Shown: positions 13,975 to 26,118 of the stretch, piece after piece
Layout of the letters: each line of letters opens with the position of its first letter
How positions within the stretch are numbered: position 1 is the stretch's first letter
Assembly: GCF_028554725.1 (NCBI RefSeq)
Contig: NC_071670.1
Location: forward strand, 49,114,501 to 49,178,500
DNA: 64,000 nucleotides
Direction of reading: 5' to 3'
From: Zeugodacus cucurbitae
Taxonomy: Eukaryota > Arthropoda > Insecta > Diptera > Tephritidae
Notes under the pieces: model-generated
What the model was told of the DNA's origin: nothing
Seen by the model: the letters and a program-made list of their open reading frames with translations, nothing else
Database searches by the model: none
Program-made: the position numbers and the translations under genes

Positions 13975-14545
13975 GAATCGCTGCTGAATTATAATAAAAT
14001 TGATCCGTTTTAAAAGCGGATGGGAACTATTGATGACGACATCAAGCAAAAACAATGTTGATCGAAACCCGGTGAGCCAGTGTACAAGCCTGGATTTGCG
14101 GTCAGAAAGGTTTGGTTAGAATGTGTTTGGTGGAATTAGAAGAAAATCATCTACTACCAGCTGCTAATTTACGGCCAAACTCTTAATTCGAAGCTCTGCT
14201 ATCAACGATTGGAGCGTCTAATCGAAGCGTCCAACTTTTGCAAACAAGAGAGGAACTATGTTCCTTTAGGACATTGACAAGTCTTTCGTATTGACTGGCC
14301 AGAAGCTTTGGGAGCGTGTTTGACAGGTTCTTTATGCATTCACCTGACGGTCCGGATTTTGCACAAATCAATAACAAATGTTTTGTCTGGTGAAAAGTTG
14401 TACTCAAGAGAATCTTGTCCTGTACCATTGAGAAGGTTGCCATTCTTTTGGAAAACCGCAATGTCTATGAAAGTGGCAATATAAAAATTGCTTGAAAGGA
14501 CAAACGGTGGATATTTCTCATGAATCGGATCATTCTAACTATGCT
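13975..14545 (+). pseudogene. Decayed mariner transposase
   Basis: The plus strand reads as a mariner DD34D transposase scattered over three frames: TMLIETR..QAW (equivalent to the AKPGLTARK block), LVRMCLVELEENHLLPAANL (equivalent to KVLLCVWWxWK..IYYELLPYG), then KLCYQRLERLIEAS, NKRGTMFL (N-R-x-G-V-V-F block), GQKLWERV and FMHSPDGPDFAQIN. Near the end ENRNVYESGNIKI corresponds to the C-terminal FYExGIMKLPxKW region. The N-terminal DNA-binding half is missing or unrecognisable and I could not define terminal repeats. Every block is shifted or substituted, and the second and third catalytic Asp blocks are not intact. The open frame on the opposite strand (14183-14461) is only its antisense shadow. 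Confidence 0.7.
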
Positions 14546-15159
14546 AAATAAAATCTTCAATTCAATTATAAAATAATCAATTTCTATGTACTAGATCTAG
14601 ATAGTTCAATTCTGAAATATGAAGATTGTGCTGAGAGGAATGATTCTTTGTAATTCACTTAGCTTAAATAAGAAAAACCTTCGTCTTCAGATATCATATA
14701 TTTATATATTCAGAACATTCAGAATCGAGCTTTTACATAAAAGTATTTATGTGAAAGGCCTTTTCTCAGTCCAAGGCTAAATTATATTGTGAATACAATA
14801 TATGAAAATGTATCTACTACATAAGAACCACTCACAGACATTACTATATCTCGAAGGAAAGGATAGTTTGAAGTTGACATCCCCTGGGTTGGGACTAAAA
14901 ACACGACTCGAAATCGTCTTTAAATATGTTCGATTAGTCCGGGATGGCATATTTATAAATATACATTAACAGATCTATATCAATTGGATTGTATTTTAGA
15001 ACTTGTAGAGAAACCACCAATACTTAAATACATTAGAATAATTTGAATTGGATTGCTAAGAAGCGTTGAACAACAGATAGAGCAATGAAATGTAATAACT
15101 AAACCGTTTTAACAGATTCTTGTAGTGGTCACTGGCAACTAGGTTAGCTATAATAATAA
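14546..15159. other. AT-rich spacer, nothing recognised
   Basis: Only short frames are present, with no repeated or structured element noticed between the two mariner relics. Confidence 0.5.
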
Positions 15160-15161
15160 TA

Positions 15162-16074
15162 TTAGGTTGGCAAATATTTCCCTTCCGCTTTTTCGCTCTT
15201 TTTGACTTAGTTCAAATATGCGCCGTTTCGTTCGATAAACTGTTTCCATCTAGACGGCTACTCGTACAGCCCCCTCGTCGATGCCCCTCCTTATTTGCGT
15301 AGAACTCGGACAGATATCTTTCACAAGCCTCAACTTTACAACTCAACTTTACAACAGCAAGGCGTTCGCCATGGACAGGAACAGGTGGTAATCACTTGGC
15401 GCTATGTCCGAGCTATATGGTGGATGCGATAAAACCTCCCATCCGAGCTTCCGTACTTTTGACGAGTCATCAACGAAGTGTGTGGTCTGGCGTTGTCCTG
15501 GTGGAACACTACACCCTTCCTAATGGCCAATTCTGGACGCTTCTGGTCGATCGCCTGCGTCAAGCGGTCCAGTTGTTCACAGTAGATGGTAGAATTAAGC
15601 GTCTGGCTCATAGTGGATGATTCCTTACCAATTCCACCAAACACACCAAAACCTTACTGGCCGTCGATCCCGGCTTGGCCACTGTTTGGGACGATTCACC
15701 TGCCTTCGACTACGACTCTTTTGGGTCGAGTTCGTTCCGTTTCAGAAGGTTTTTTTGCGTCAAATCATGCGGCACCCAAACATCAAGATACTAGCTTTTT
15801 TGTATATCCAGCCTTCTCAAGGAACGTTTCTCTAGCGGATTTGCCTTTAACGAAGGAAAACATTAAAATAGCACGAATTTCGGCGTTAGTGAACTCCATG
15901 TTTACACGTCTATAACTGTTGAACGCCATATCCAAACTAATCATGTATAGCGTCGTTTTGTAGGTTATGTCAAGACCTTTCAAAGATGTGTAGTATTGCC
16001 AGATACAAGCTATGTAGCGCTTTATACATAGCCGCGAAATTCAAAAGACAAAAAGGCGGAAGGGAGATATAATA
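15162..16074 (-). mobile_element. Internally deleted mariner (DD34D) element
   Basis: The element begins after a TA at 15160-15161 with TTAGGTTGGCAAATATTTCC then CTTCCGC. The other end (reverse complement around 16050-16074) keeps ATATCTCCCTTCCGC but has lost about a dozen terminal bases. The transposase is on the minus strand. The start Met is at about 15900 (MEFTNAEIRAILMFSFVKGK), then a frame carries W-V-P-H-D-L-T-Q-K-N-L-L and LKRNELDP. KAGESSQTVAKPGSTASKVL follows, then TLNSTIYCEQLDRL, RKGVVFHQDNARPHTSLM (second catalytic Asp) and, after a one-base shift, HPPYSSDIAPSDYHLF (third catalytic Asp). The C-terminal FIERNGAYLN motif is still readable near 15215. The helix-turn-helix region and the first catalytic Asp are deleted. 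At about 0.9 kb against a usual 1.3 kb, it is a non-autonomous derivative. Confidence 0.88.
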
Positions 16075-18857
16075 TTAATATGACCGACGTTATAAGTACT
16101 ACTACTATCGAGCGAGCACTGAGATGACGGAATCTTCAAACACGATCTACTGTAGGTGAAAGAAATATATATTACAGGTTATTTGGAATTTACAAAAGAA
16201 AGTTTTTTTTTGGAAATTTGGGTATGAAGAAACGGATACGGAGCAAGCTATGATTGGAAGAACTTACAAATATTAACTCAGGCGGTATTATATTTATATT
16301 TCGCTATGTCATTAACCCATAGCTGACACTAAATTATGGTCCAACCAATATAAGAATTTAGGCATGCACCTGCCAAGAATGCGCGCCAAAAATATAATAC
16401 ATATGTATGTCCAAGTACAAGTGTTATTGAATTTGACCTAAATTTACATTTCAACTGTAACGAAATATAATTAAAATCGAAGCGTGTTTCCTGCAGATAT
16501 TTCAGACTTTCTTTTCCCATATCTTCCCAAAATATATATAATAAAAGTCCATAAATTTATATTAAAGTCATAAGTCAAATGCTTTCACACAACTATTAAT
16601 TAAATATTTATTTTTCCTGCATTTCATAAACAACAAATAATGCGCCGACAAGCCGCCGAATAATCGAGCGTACACTACTTAAATGAAAACCGCTTACAAG
16701 GCGTGAACAATTACCGCAATCATGGCTCCAACGAAAAGAAAACCACTCTACTCTGAAACGGATCAACGACAACACCTCTTTCTCCAATTAAGGATATAGC
16801 CTTGAAGCCAACACTTCCGTACCACCGACCATCAATAAATTCAAAGTGACCGCAATAAATTGAGAAACCATGAATCTAACTAATAATAAATCGACAGCGA
16901 GGGCGGCATAAATGCTTAGTCTATATAAAATAATAATAGCATTAAAAGGCATAACAAAAATATTTGTGGCCAACAAACGTTTGGCGGTCTCTAACCGCTA
17001 GGCCGGTGCAATGGCAGACGCCACTTAATTGGCCGAAATTAAAATTGGAACAATGAGCGCAGCGTAGGAATTTACTTGATACATTTACCGCCGCCGACGC
17101 CTAGTACACTTGCGATGCAATAAATTTTGGAGCACACACACACAGGATTCCCAAACTAATAGAAACAAGTGCAACGCCTCAAGCAGCGAGGTACGGACTC
17201 AATTGCACAGCATGAGTTCGCAATAATCGGTTGTGGGTACATTTATTCATTGAGTTTTCGGAGCTATTTTGCTAATACAGAAATATGTACGAATGTTTGA
17301 ATGTGAATGAGCACAAGTGCAGCGCAGAGAAAGCCGAAGCGGCAAGATGTAAGTGGTGCAATAAGAAAGGAGCGCAACGGTACTGCCTATTTTCACAGGC
17401 TACCGGGTGTTGGCGGTGTCCTTTAAAGTGTCAAGAGAAAGCATTCGAACTATTTTCAGCACAACAGGTAGTTACTGACATACATACAGACATTTAGTAA
17501 AGGGAGAGTACAGTAAGGATATACAGGTATCCTCTATTGGAAGAAGAGCAAAAATTTAATTTGAGAAACCCTCTACAATTTAAAGAAAATATTTGTTGTT
17601 TTAATATATTATGCTAATCAATACATAAATTAAATATTTCCAAGAAATCATTACCTCATTTTACCTAAATTTAAATACCACTCTCATATATATATTGGAA
17701 CCCACACAGTGCGTCTCATTCTTCTTCGCTAAGCTCCGCTTATCGCGCAGCACAATCCATTAATTGTCTTCTCTCTAATCTTTTGGCGTGTGTCCAACGG
17801 CCGTTTTTAGTTAGCTTGGCGTGCGCTTCTAAGCCGCGAGTCGTGATTCCGCTGAAGTCTGTTGCACATATCTATGTCTTGATATGTATGTGAGTGATAG
17901 ATTGACTCCAGTTGTCACTTAGCTAAATAAGATTTTGCGTTGAACACGTGCTTATCACTGTCTTGAATAAACATACACTTATATTGACTTCTATTTATAT
18001 CTACACATAAGCAAATATAAATAATGATATTTTTTGAGCTGAATAAGACGAGTATTTCGTTTGTGACTTGACATGAATGAATTGAACGTTAAATTACGTC
18101 AGGTTATAAGAGACAAGAAGAGACTTTAGTGGTGATGGTGTCAGTATTTAGCTAGAGTGTGTATTTACATACAGGGTGCGATAATTTACACTTAGATATT
18201 TAAAATAGAGGAGGATTTTATAACAACTAATCATGTTTCACCAGTGTTGAGGAAAAAGTCATATTTTGTAAGACTTTTACTTGCTTTGGTGAATATTTGA
18301 GTTTCGCAATACTGGAAAAAGTTCCATGGAGCCAAATAGAGAGAATACGAAAAGTGAAAATTGTTTGTACCCCCATAGATAGTATCTCTTTTGCTCTTCT
18401 ACTCGCCATTTTTAATAATAAAAATCAAAGATTGGCGATATTAGACTGATAGCAACATGTTTCACGCCCCAAAACTTTACCAAAAAGATTTAAGTAGATC
18501 TATTAGAACCAAAGCAGACTTCTACTGCAAACCCAAAGATTTTAGAATTTACTTATCTTCAAAATTTCTATATTATTCTGATAAATACGAATGAGACACA
18601 ATTGAATTCATGAACCTCACTGAATGCTTCATAAAGGACTCTCATTTTCGATGAAGAAGATTCCACAGATCAGTTTTGCAATGGTTTTAGATATACCGTT
18701 GCATTCATTTCTTTGATAACCAAAAACAAAAACGTATATTTTTATAACATAAGATTTTCGATCACTAACCTATCCTAACAAAAACCTCACAACCTAATAA
18801 AACATTACCAAATACGATTTATGAATCATTTTATATAGATTATTCCGAATCGAATTT
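16075..18857. other. Non-coding DNA, no gene firmly supported
   Basis: 16600-17500 and 17700-18000 are less AT-rich unique blocks. The rest is AT-rich. A CA repeat lies at 17134-17145. Apart from the small Cys-rich frame described separately, no open frame is notable. Confidence 0.5.
17285..17497 (+). other. Small Cys-rich open frame, doubtful gene
   Basis: This 70-codon frame starts at an ATG in a less AT-rich block. It has eight Cys residues, including C-K-W-C (residues 22-25) and C-W-R-C-P-L-K-C (42-49), spaced somewhat like a zinc-binding knuckle. I recognise no family. There is no signal peptide. A GTAAGT donor-like sequence occurs inside it at about 17349, so if transcribed it might be exon sequence rather than an independent gene. 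In AT-rich DNA a 70-codon frame can arise by chance, and no second copy in the window helps decide. Confidence 0.12.
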
Positions 18858-19404
18858 AAAGGGTTGCCAAATTTCAAAATTTTAATAAAAAAATTTTGTT
18901 GCCCTAATAAATTGTACAATATATTTAAATATTATCCAAAAATCGATCTAATCGATCCGAGTAAAATTCAAAGAGATAAACCCTTTGGAAATTCCGTCTA
19001 TCAGACCATGCCAGTTTGAATGCAAACTGTAAAACTCAAAACTAATTTTTTTTAGTCTGTCCACCGACTCAAATTTCGATTTCTCAAAAAGTTATGACGC
19101 GAGATTTGCTCAAATTTTAAACACATTTTTGAAAAATCATTATCTAGTTAATGAACGAAGGTTTTTTTCGAGCCAATATATGTACATATTTAGAAAATTT
19201 TATCAAACAAGTCAGCTTTTCATTAAAAATCTGTTAAAAATACAAATTTGAAACTATTTTTTTTCCTGCGTTTATTAACTGGATTTATCCATTTACTATC
19301 GAAATAGTTTTTGTTTATTGATTTTGGATGAACCAGTAAAGTGTTATGCTTTCGACAGCAAGCGCTTTGTTTGGACACGTCTTGGGAGATAAGGCACCAA
19401 CGGC
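18858..19404 (+). repeat. Dispersed repeat R2, copy 1 (near full length)
   Basis: This about 550-base non-coding repeat recurs at 29519-29785, 40955-41152 (minus), 48069-48622 and 63269-63789 (minus). Shared landmarks in order are a GGGTT..GGGTTTCAAAATTT start, GATCCGAGTAAAATTC with AGAGATAAACCCTTTGGAA, CCACCGACTCAAATTTCG, TCTCAAAAAGTTATG, TCGAGCCAATATATG, GTTTATTGATTTTGGATGA and, at the end, TTGGACACGTCTTGGGAGAT followed by CACCAACGGC. No protein is encoded. Truncated copies all keep the GGGTT end, so if it is a retroelement its 3' end would be that side and the sense strand would be minus here. I cannot name the family. Confidence 0.75.
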
Positions 19405-19428
19405 AAACCTCAAAATCTTTTAGTATGT

Positions 19429-20310
19429 AAAAATACTTCTTTTAAGTTGAACTAGAGGGCATAATCAATCAAAATACTATTGTGAAAACTATGAATCCTC
19501 AAAGTACATGGAGCCGATTTAAGTACTTTGGATGAACTAAGAGTGCATAGTAAAGTTCATGTTTATTTAAAAATACATAGAATTTCACAACGTTCACCGA
19601 CTCTTCTGAATAGGGTAAAACTACCGGCATAACCATTATGTAACGGTATTGAAACCTTCGAAGTACGCGCAAAATATGAACAACTTATCACAAATCAATG
19701 AAGAAGATGGGTACATAATTGAAATTGATTTCGGAATACTTTCTAATTCCGATCAACTGAATTCTCAGGATCTTATACCCAGTGGCTTGAACCTCAAGGG
19801 AATGGTAGCTGGACGGAAAATTAGCGATAATGAAAGTGTATTCGGTGATACTGAGTTCTATAATATTTTAATGCAAACCTAAATAAATCACCTAAATATT
19901 AATCAAAAATTAAGAGATCACTGCCGGACTTGGTAAATTGCCATTGAAGGTTTGTTTTTTTTTTTTGTCTCAAAAAAATCTACACGAATTTATTTAAGGC
20001 GATTTAGTGATTTATACGATTCTTCAAGGTTACAGACGACATCGAATGGTTAGTGCGCTCTAAATTACATTTATAAGAGCAAAATAAACATTAAATTGAG
20101 AGTAACGGATAGTTCAAAGACACATAAACGAGTACTTTCTTGTACGAAATTTAACTTTGTTGTTGCTTTCATATTTAAATTGTAATAAAATATATGCCAA
20201 CGAACCAGAACTAGTATTTATCCCCCTGTATATAAATTAACTAACCTAAAAGAATACTAACAAATACTCAAAGGAACTACTTAGTCATATCTAAATTAAC
20301 ATAATGCATT
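19429..20310 (+). repeat. Direct duplication, copy A
   Basis: This roughly 880-base segment is followed immediately by a diverged second copy. Matching landmarks are AATACTTCTTTTAA at the start, GAAGCCGATTTAAGTACTT (A and B differ slightly), ACTACCGGCA at 19619 and 20508, TTTCGGAATACTTTCTAA, CGAGTACTTTCTTGTACG near 20130 and 21694, and ACTACTTAGTCATATCTAAA near the end. Copy A retains an open frame (19649-19882, 77 codons) that is interrupted in copy B. No function is recognised. Confidence 0.7.
19649..19882 (+). other. Unrecognised 77-codon open frame in duplication copy A
   Basis: The product is acidic (EEDGYIIEIDFGILS, SDNESVFGDTEF) with no domain, signal peptide or membrane segment. The equivalent region of copy B (about 20540-20760) keeps much of the nucleotide sequence but has stops and frameshifts, for example a TAA just after the GATGGC matching the GATGGG of copy A. 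If the frame was ever coding, it survives in only one copy. It could equally be chance, and no start context or splice evidence supports expression. Confidence 0.15.
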
Positions 20311-21858
20311 AAAAAAATACTTCTTTTAAATTGAAATATAAAATATAATCGATCAATATACAGTTGCTTCTACAATTTCTTTTATGTATGTTCCAAGTAT
20401 ATGAAGCCGATTTAAAGTACTTAGGATTGACAACGAAACCATAGTAAAGCCTATGTTCATTTAAAAATATTTAAAAAACTTCCCGGACTCTCCAGAATAA
20501 AGAAAAACTACCGGCAGAACCTACCATTTTGTAACGTTGTTGGATCCTTGGAAAAACGCGCAAGATTTAATCAATGAAAAGGATGGCTAAATTTTTGAAA
20601 TTGGTTTCGGAATACTTTCTAAATCATTTGTATCCTCAGGTTCTAATACCCAGCGACTTTGTCATGACCTTAAATCTCAAGAGGAGTATGGATCCATAGA
20701 ACATTAGCGATTATGAAGGTGGAATCGGTGATGCTAAATTCTATTTTAAAACAAAGAACCAATCATACTACCAAAATATCAACCAAAAGTCGAAAGGTAT
20801 GATCCTGTAAGTTGAACTCGAAAGATTGTTTTTGTTTTTGTTCCAAAAAATTCTACAAGAGCTTTTAAGGTTGCCTGGTTGGATATACACATAAGACGTT
20901 CCTAAACTAATAAGTTTCTTGAAGGTTAAACACGGCAACAAATGATTTGAACGCTCTAAAATATAATTGTACGAATATTAGTAACAATAAGCGGGTCATC
21001 CTATGTGACGGCTTGTATAGGGATTTTTTAGATTTTTTTTTCTACGGCTAGTAAATAGATAGAGCTTTAAGTTTATTATAACTTATTAACATATATTTCG
21101 ACAGTATAAATATAAAATTTAAGCTAAAAATATTGTGTAGAACATGAGTTCTGAAGACCCCCACCTCGAAAAAATGGGTTCGCTCTTCCTCCTCGATTCG
21201 GGCTGATTGTCTTATTGGAAAAAAATTAGCGACGTTTAATTTTTAAGCTAAAATGCATGGAATGTACTTCGATCAAATAAATATACCAGAAATTGGACTT
21301 GGGATAAACATTTGAAAAAAAATTGCGAATTTGCCCTTTTTTATTTTTTTGCAATAAAAACTCGAAATTTTAGGAATTTTAGATTGATAATAGAGCGCAC
21401 CCAACAAATTTCACGTCATTCGGCTAAGCCGTTTTTGACATATGATGGAGGAAAATTTGAAAAACACAGTTTTGAGAAAATCGAGTTCCAAGTTTCCAGC
21501 TACCTTCTTCTAACTGCTGTATCTACTACGGATTTCTAAAAGTCCCTTTACTACCGTATTAGCCTAGATCTAGACATGTTAAGAAAGCAATTTACGATCA
21601 TAAAAAAACAATTTTTCGAGCCCATCACATGGGATGACCCCCTTAAAAGAGCTGGTTAAAATCACATCAACTGATGTAATCACAGGTCCATAGAGTACTT
21701 TCTTGTACGGAATGTAGCTTTGTTTTTGCTTTCATAATTAAATGTGTAATGAAATATATGTCAGCTTCTCCTTCGCTCTGTTAATCACCCTGTTTACAAA
21801 TTGGCTAAACCTTTAATATACCAACGTAGATACTCCTTAGTCATAGCTAAATTAATAA
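20311..21858 (+). repeat. Direct duplication, copy B, interrupted by element M1
   Basis: This is the second copy of the 19429-20310 segment. Its two halves (20311-20992 and 21641-21858) flank the M1 element. Removing M1 gives a length close to copy A, which shows that M1 inserted after the duplication or only into this copy. Divergence between A and B is considerable, so the duplication is not recent. Confidence 0.7.
20993..21640 (+). mobile_element. MITE-like inverted-repeat element M1, full copy
   Basis: The ends are GGGTCATCCTATGTGACGGC (left) and, reverse-complemented, GGGTCATCCCATGTGATGGG (right), about 20 bases with few mismatches. The interior is AT-rich, carries no transposase and includes GTAGAACATGAGTTCTGAAG and GACCCCCACCTCGAAAAAAT. 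A truncated relative lies in reverse at 41762-42042. Its 648-base length, terminal inverted repeats, lack of coding and recurrence fit a non-autonomous DNA transposon. The superfamily is unknown. Confidence 0.75.
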
Positions 21859-24800
21859 ATGTATATAGACCAATCGGAACTAAAATCACTATTTGCAAAT
21901 ACATATGTACATGTATTTGTTGTTGTATTACCACTGAATATAGGCCTTTCATATACATAGAACAGTGCAGCGTTGTTATAACTCTGATTATAATAGCTTC
22001 GTTTGAGTAATCGCATACCGGATATGAGCACAAGTAAAATAGGCGCAAACATTCTCATATTTTAGATAAAAATAGCACATATGAGACTACATTCTTGTAT
22101 AAATACATATGTACATATGTATCTATGCTAACATAACTAGAAGAAATTCTAATTTCCTGTATTCGCAGTGTAGAATGTGTAGAGAAACGCTTGGTGTGAA
22201 CGATATGTTCTGCTTCACAGATAATTCAGAGGTGATAATTGTGACTGTGCGGAAACTCCACAGACAATCTTAATGTGAAAGTCGAGCAAATCACACAAAA
22301 ATTGGCGGAAAATTTTTTTGCTCGCTCTGGAACGAATGCCAGCTGATCTACAATTACACGGCTGACAAGTAGCACTTAGCGCAATGTGAGCACAAGGCAC
22401 AAGTGTTTGTAGGAGTAGGTGTGGAAGAAATCCAACGCTGAAGGAGGTGAGAAGCGTTTTCTTTCAGCCATTATGGCGTAAAATTTTTATAGTTGATATG
22501 AACAGTTTAGATTTGGAAGTATTTGACACGGCAACCGCTGGGAAAAGAAGTTTCGCCAACTGTTGGTACTAAAAATGATTGGAAATACCACGCTGTAGTC
22601 GTCTGCATGGCTAGATTGTGCCATTTTTTGAAAGAGATGTGGTCAGGTGAATTAGTTAGTGCTAGCTATGCTAGACTCCTCGGCACAATAAAGGAGTCAT
22701 AGTGCCAATGATCTCTCGTATGGTTTGTAGAAAGACAGACGAACCTGTTTCGGAAGAGAATTTAAAATACGAAGCAGTAAAATTTGAAAACAGGAAACAA
22801 GAATAAAAAAATAAATTCTTTTAATTGAAATGTCTAAGCCCCAAAAAGGAAGTGCGATATAATCGGCATTAGAAAACTAAAGTCCTTAAGAGAAAGTATG
22901 TGGATATCTAATACTCCAAATCTAGCGTAAAATACCATAATTGGCATTTCCAGCTGTGCGTTGGCATTAAATTGAGTCATTTCACTGCATTACAGCACAA
23001 ATCGCCTAATGCCTAAATTGTAGGCGACCAACGACCAACGAAAAGTGTGAAATTTCTCAAATTGGCCAAAGCACGAAGTCAATTTCGTTTGTAGGTGGTT
23101 CGCCCATCGCCAGCTAATCGGCTTATGACAGCAATTTTCACAGCTCTGCCGGCGGTAGATTTCGGAGAAATGCCGCCAGTGTGATAAGCATAAAATTGGT
23201 TTTGGAAATCAATTAAGTCATAGGTGGTGGGTCGGTCTTTAGATTTTTTTGTTGGAAAACTACTTTCCAAAATCATCTGTCGACATTTTCATGTTTTGTG
23301 GGTATATCTTTATTAGTAATTTAGAATTATGGTTTGCGTTGCGGTTTTAATCGCCCCCCGCCTTTTCAGTGGTCACGTGCGCTTTGTGGCTGATGCCGCT
23401 AACGCTGCCACTGTCTCTATAGGCGGTGATCAAACTTAAGCGTTTCAGTCTCGAACTGTTGAGTTTTACACTCGAGCGTGAAGCGTGTCATGAAGTGGTA
23501 TCGCAATTTAGCTTATCACCCCTCCTGAATAATGTTCTTATGATGTGTGCTATTTCCGTTTGGTGGTCAGATAATCACAAACGAATTTTGTGGCTCAAAT
23601 TGTTTCACACTTTTATGAGTTTGTTAAGTTTATCTAAATGATAGTGTATACCAAAATTGGATTGTGTTAATCGGAAATAAAAGTTTAATCAGCTCTTTTG
23701 GATATATACGGCTTTCTTAAAATGTCTTTAATCCACGGACCTCTTAAAACAGTATCATTAAGAAATTTAAGAAATTTCTAAGATGGATGGCAAAGTAATC
23801 CGAAATATATCTATTGATTGACAAAGGAATATAAAAAGATAAAAAGGAAATATTAAGAATTTAAAATATCTGAGATATAGAAAATTGCTCATATCTATAA
23901 AAGAAACTGATCTACATAAAAATATAGATGTTATGGGCATCAATAAGAGCATCAGCAGATCTAGCTCATAATATTAGTGGACCTGTCAAATACGTTATGA
24001 AGAAATTCTCGTAATTCCCGCCAGGATCATTGACCATTAAGGAAAGACGGTATTATTATACACTGATCGACTTCACCATACGAAAATCCTCAAATGTAAT
24101 CGATATAAAAATAAGACGTCCTCCATATGTAGAATTAGGTCTAATTGAGGAAAGTATCCTTTTATTTGTGAACCTCTTGATGCATTGGCTTACAGATTGT
24201 TTTGAAAATTAAGGAAATTGTGCCGGAATGAGAACAATTACTACTAACTGGTTCTCTTGTATCAAGTTTAAATCTCCACCGATAATTACCAGAGAAAGAG
24301 AATAAGATTCCTGGAATTTCTTTCCCCAACGTTGGATAATATTAAATACATTTTAAAACGCCGATTGTTCTATAGTCAACTTTACATATTAGATATATCA
24401 GCAAGCGGAAAGATTTACTTCATAAGATAGAGTGTTTATGTTCGGTGTCTGAGAGCATGCTCAAAAATGTAAGGGCCTTCGCGATTATGAACGGCGAAAA
24501 TAATTGTTTCAATGTGACTAGTTTATATTTCAATGTGTAGTTTATATTTATCGACTATATCAAGATATTATATGGATATTCTCTTCTTCTTGCAACTCCA
24601 TCATATAAAAAATCTGCCAAATCTTGCTATCGCCATTTCTTTCGAGTAAAAACCTAAATTTATCAGACTCTCTTATTAGCCGTATACCCCACAGTGTCTA
24701 GACTTCACAAATTGCTTTAGAAATGGAGCTCATTCCAGCCAGACTTAACACAGAGGACTGAGAATTGACTCAGAATATACAAACATAATAAGTGACCTTA

Positions 24801-25228
24801 TCTTTCGACATTTGTAAAAATACAAAATTGGACTCTTTGTAGAAAATGTACGAAGTTCGCTAAAATCAATTCTCTGTCAGCCAAGCTGTCCTAATTTGCA
24901 AGGTTGCAAGGAACTAATCTCAAATATGATTAGATGAAAGCATATCTCACTGGTTGAGAATTCCCAATATTCAGAAAGTGTGATCTAATGTAGTAAACCA
25001 TGGCAAAAAGTGAGAAATGAGACTACTAATTATAATATTCCAAGAAGATATCGTCTGACATTCAATGTAAAAGAAAAATACGAAGGAACAGTAAACATAC
25101 AGTGATCTATTAGAAACTCTATTAGCTATTACAAGTTTAATTTTGAAATAGAGAAAATATTAGAAAAAATTAAGCTTATTTCGAGAAATGGTTCTATAAC
25201 ATCTCTTCAAGAATGTACGGACTGACAC
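21859..25228. other. Non-coding DNA, no gene recognised
   Basis: 21900-22120 contains repeated ACATATGTA palindromic motifs. 22200-23640 is a less AT-rich unique block. 23640-25228 is AT-rich. All open frames are under 85 codons and have no recognisable domain. Confidence 0.5.
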
Positions 25229-25915
25229 TTTATTATTATAAACCCACACAATTACCCTTCTCCCACCCAACCGACGCGTAGGGCGCAATCCGCAAACGAG
25301 CGGAATTTGCCGAGTCATGAAAGCAAGAGTTTTTTAAGCGTCGAGATCTCAAACTGCTCAGCTACATAATGAAAAATCTCAGCAGCTGAGATTTAAAAAT
25401 TTACAAAAACAAAAGGTTAAACAATTTTTAATGTTACTTATTAAGCGAAGACAAAATAGTTTTTTTGACGCTAAAGATCGAATCAGACTGGTCAAATATG
25501 CTGGAATGGGAAGTAAAATCATAACATATTTGGCGGAATGGTTCGTTTAACTAAAAATTTATTCTCGAAGATTTTAAAAGTAATGGTCTAAACTGCCTAG
25601 ATGAACGAAATGGGACATTGAACTAGATATCAGACAAAAGAAAAGAGCTATAAACTGAACCATTCAGAAGTTTACTAGAAATATTACGCCTAGCATTTCC
25701 CTACGACTAATGAGTGAATTTATAAGTTTTAAACGACTAGTATACGGAGGAAGATGCAATCTTGAATCCCAATGTAAGTGACCTAAAGCAAAAAGTAAAA
25801 ATTGTTTTTGAACGGACTCCAGCTTATCAGAATGGGTATAGTATTCCATACCACAGAACCATACTCCAATATAGGCCTTACCAATGTCGTAAAAATAATT
25901 TTAGTAATATACGGA
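25229..25915 (-). mobile_element. 3' end of a Jockey/CR1-like LINE
   Basis: The minus strand encodes the C-terminal part of a non-LTR reverse transcriptase. Blocks in order from the high-coordinate end are TKIIFTT-LVRPILEYGSVVW (about 25858-25915), then after a shift SDKLESVQKQFLLFALGHLH, LHLPPYTSRLKLINS, SRREMLGVIFLVN, FNVPFRSSRQFRPLLLKSSR, LNEPFRQICYDF and FDQSDSIFSVKKTILSSLNK, with a stop at 25434-25436. The 3' UTR continues to a TATAATAATA tail at about 25231-25240. It is 5'-truncated and has internal stops (for example after SDI and in INF*LNEPF), so it is inactive. Its 5' end abuts a LINE fragment on the other strand. Confidence 0.82.
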
Positions 25916-26118
25916 GTATTCGATGCAGTACCCGCTGGAGGAAGCCGCGGAAGAGGACGACCTCCACTCCGGTGGAAAGACCAAGTGCAAAGTGATCTGG
26001 CTTCACTTGGTGTTTCCAGTTGGCGCCAAAAAGCAAAAAGGAGGAATGAGTGGCGCGCTCTGGTGGATTCGGCTATAATCGCTTAAAGCGGTTCCTACGC
26101 CAAATATATATATATAAT
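25916..26118 (+). mobile_element. 3' end of an RTE-like LINE
   Basis: The plus strand reads VFDAVPAGGSRGRGRPPLRW, then KDQVQSDL and WRQKAKRRNEWRALVDSAI, with a TAA stop at 26084-26086. The G-R-P-x-x-R-W...D...W-x-x-x-A-x-x-R-x-x-W-R pattern is the C-terminal signature seen at the end of RTE-type and related endonuclease-reverse transcriptase ORFs. A very short 3' UTR runs into a TATATATATATA tail (26106-26118), as RTE elements have. Only the last 57 or so codons are present. Clade assignment is tentative. Confidence 0.65.

Noticed and set aside
14183..14461. 92-codon minus-strand frame
   Set aside because: It is the antisense of the mariner relic read on the plus strand.
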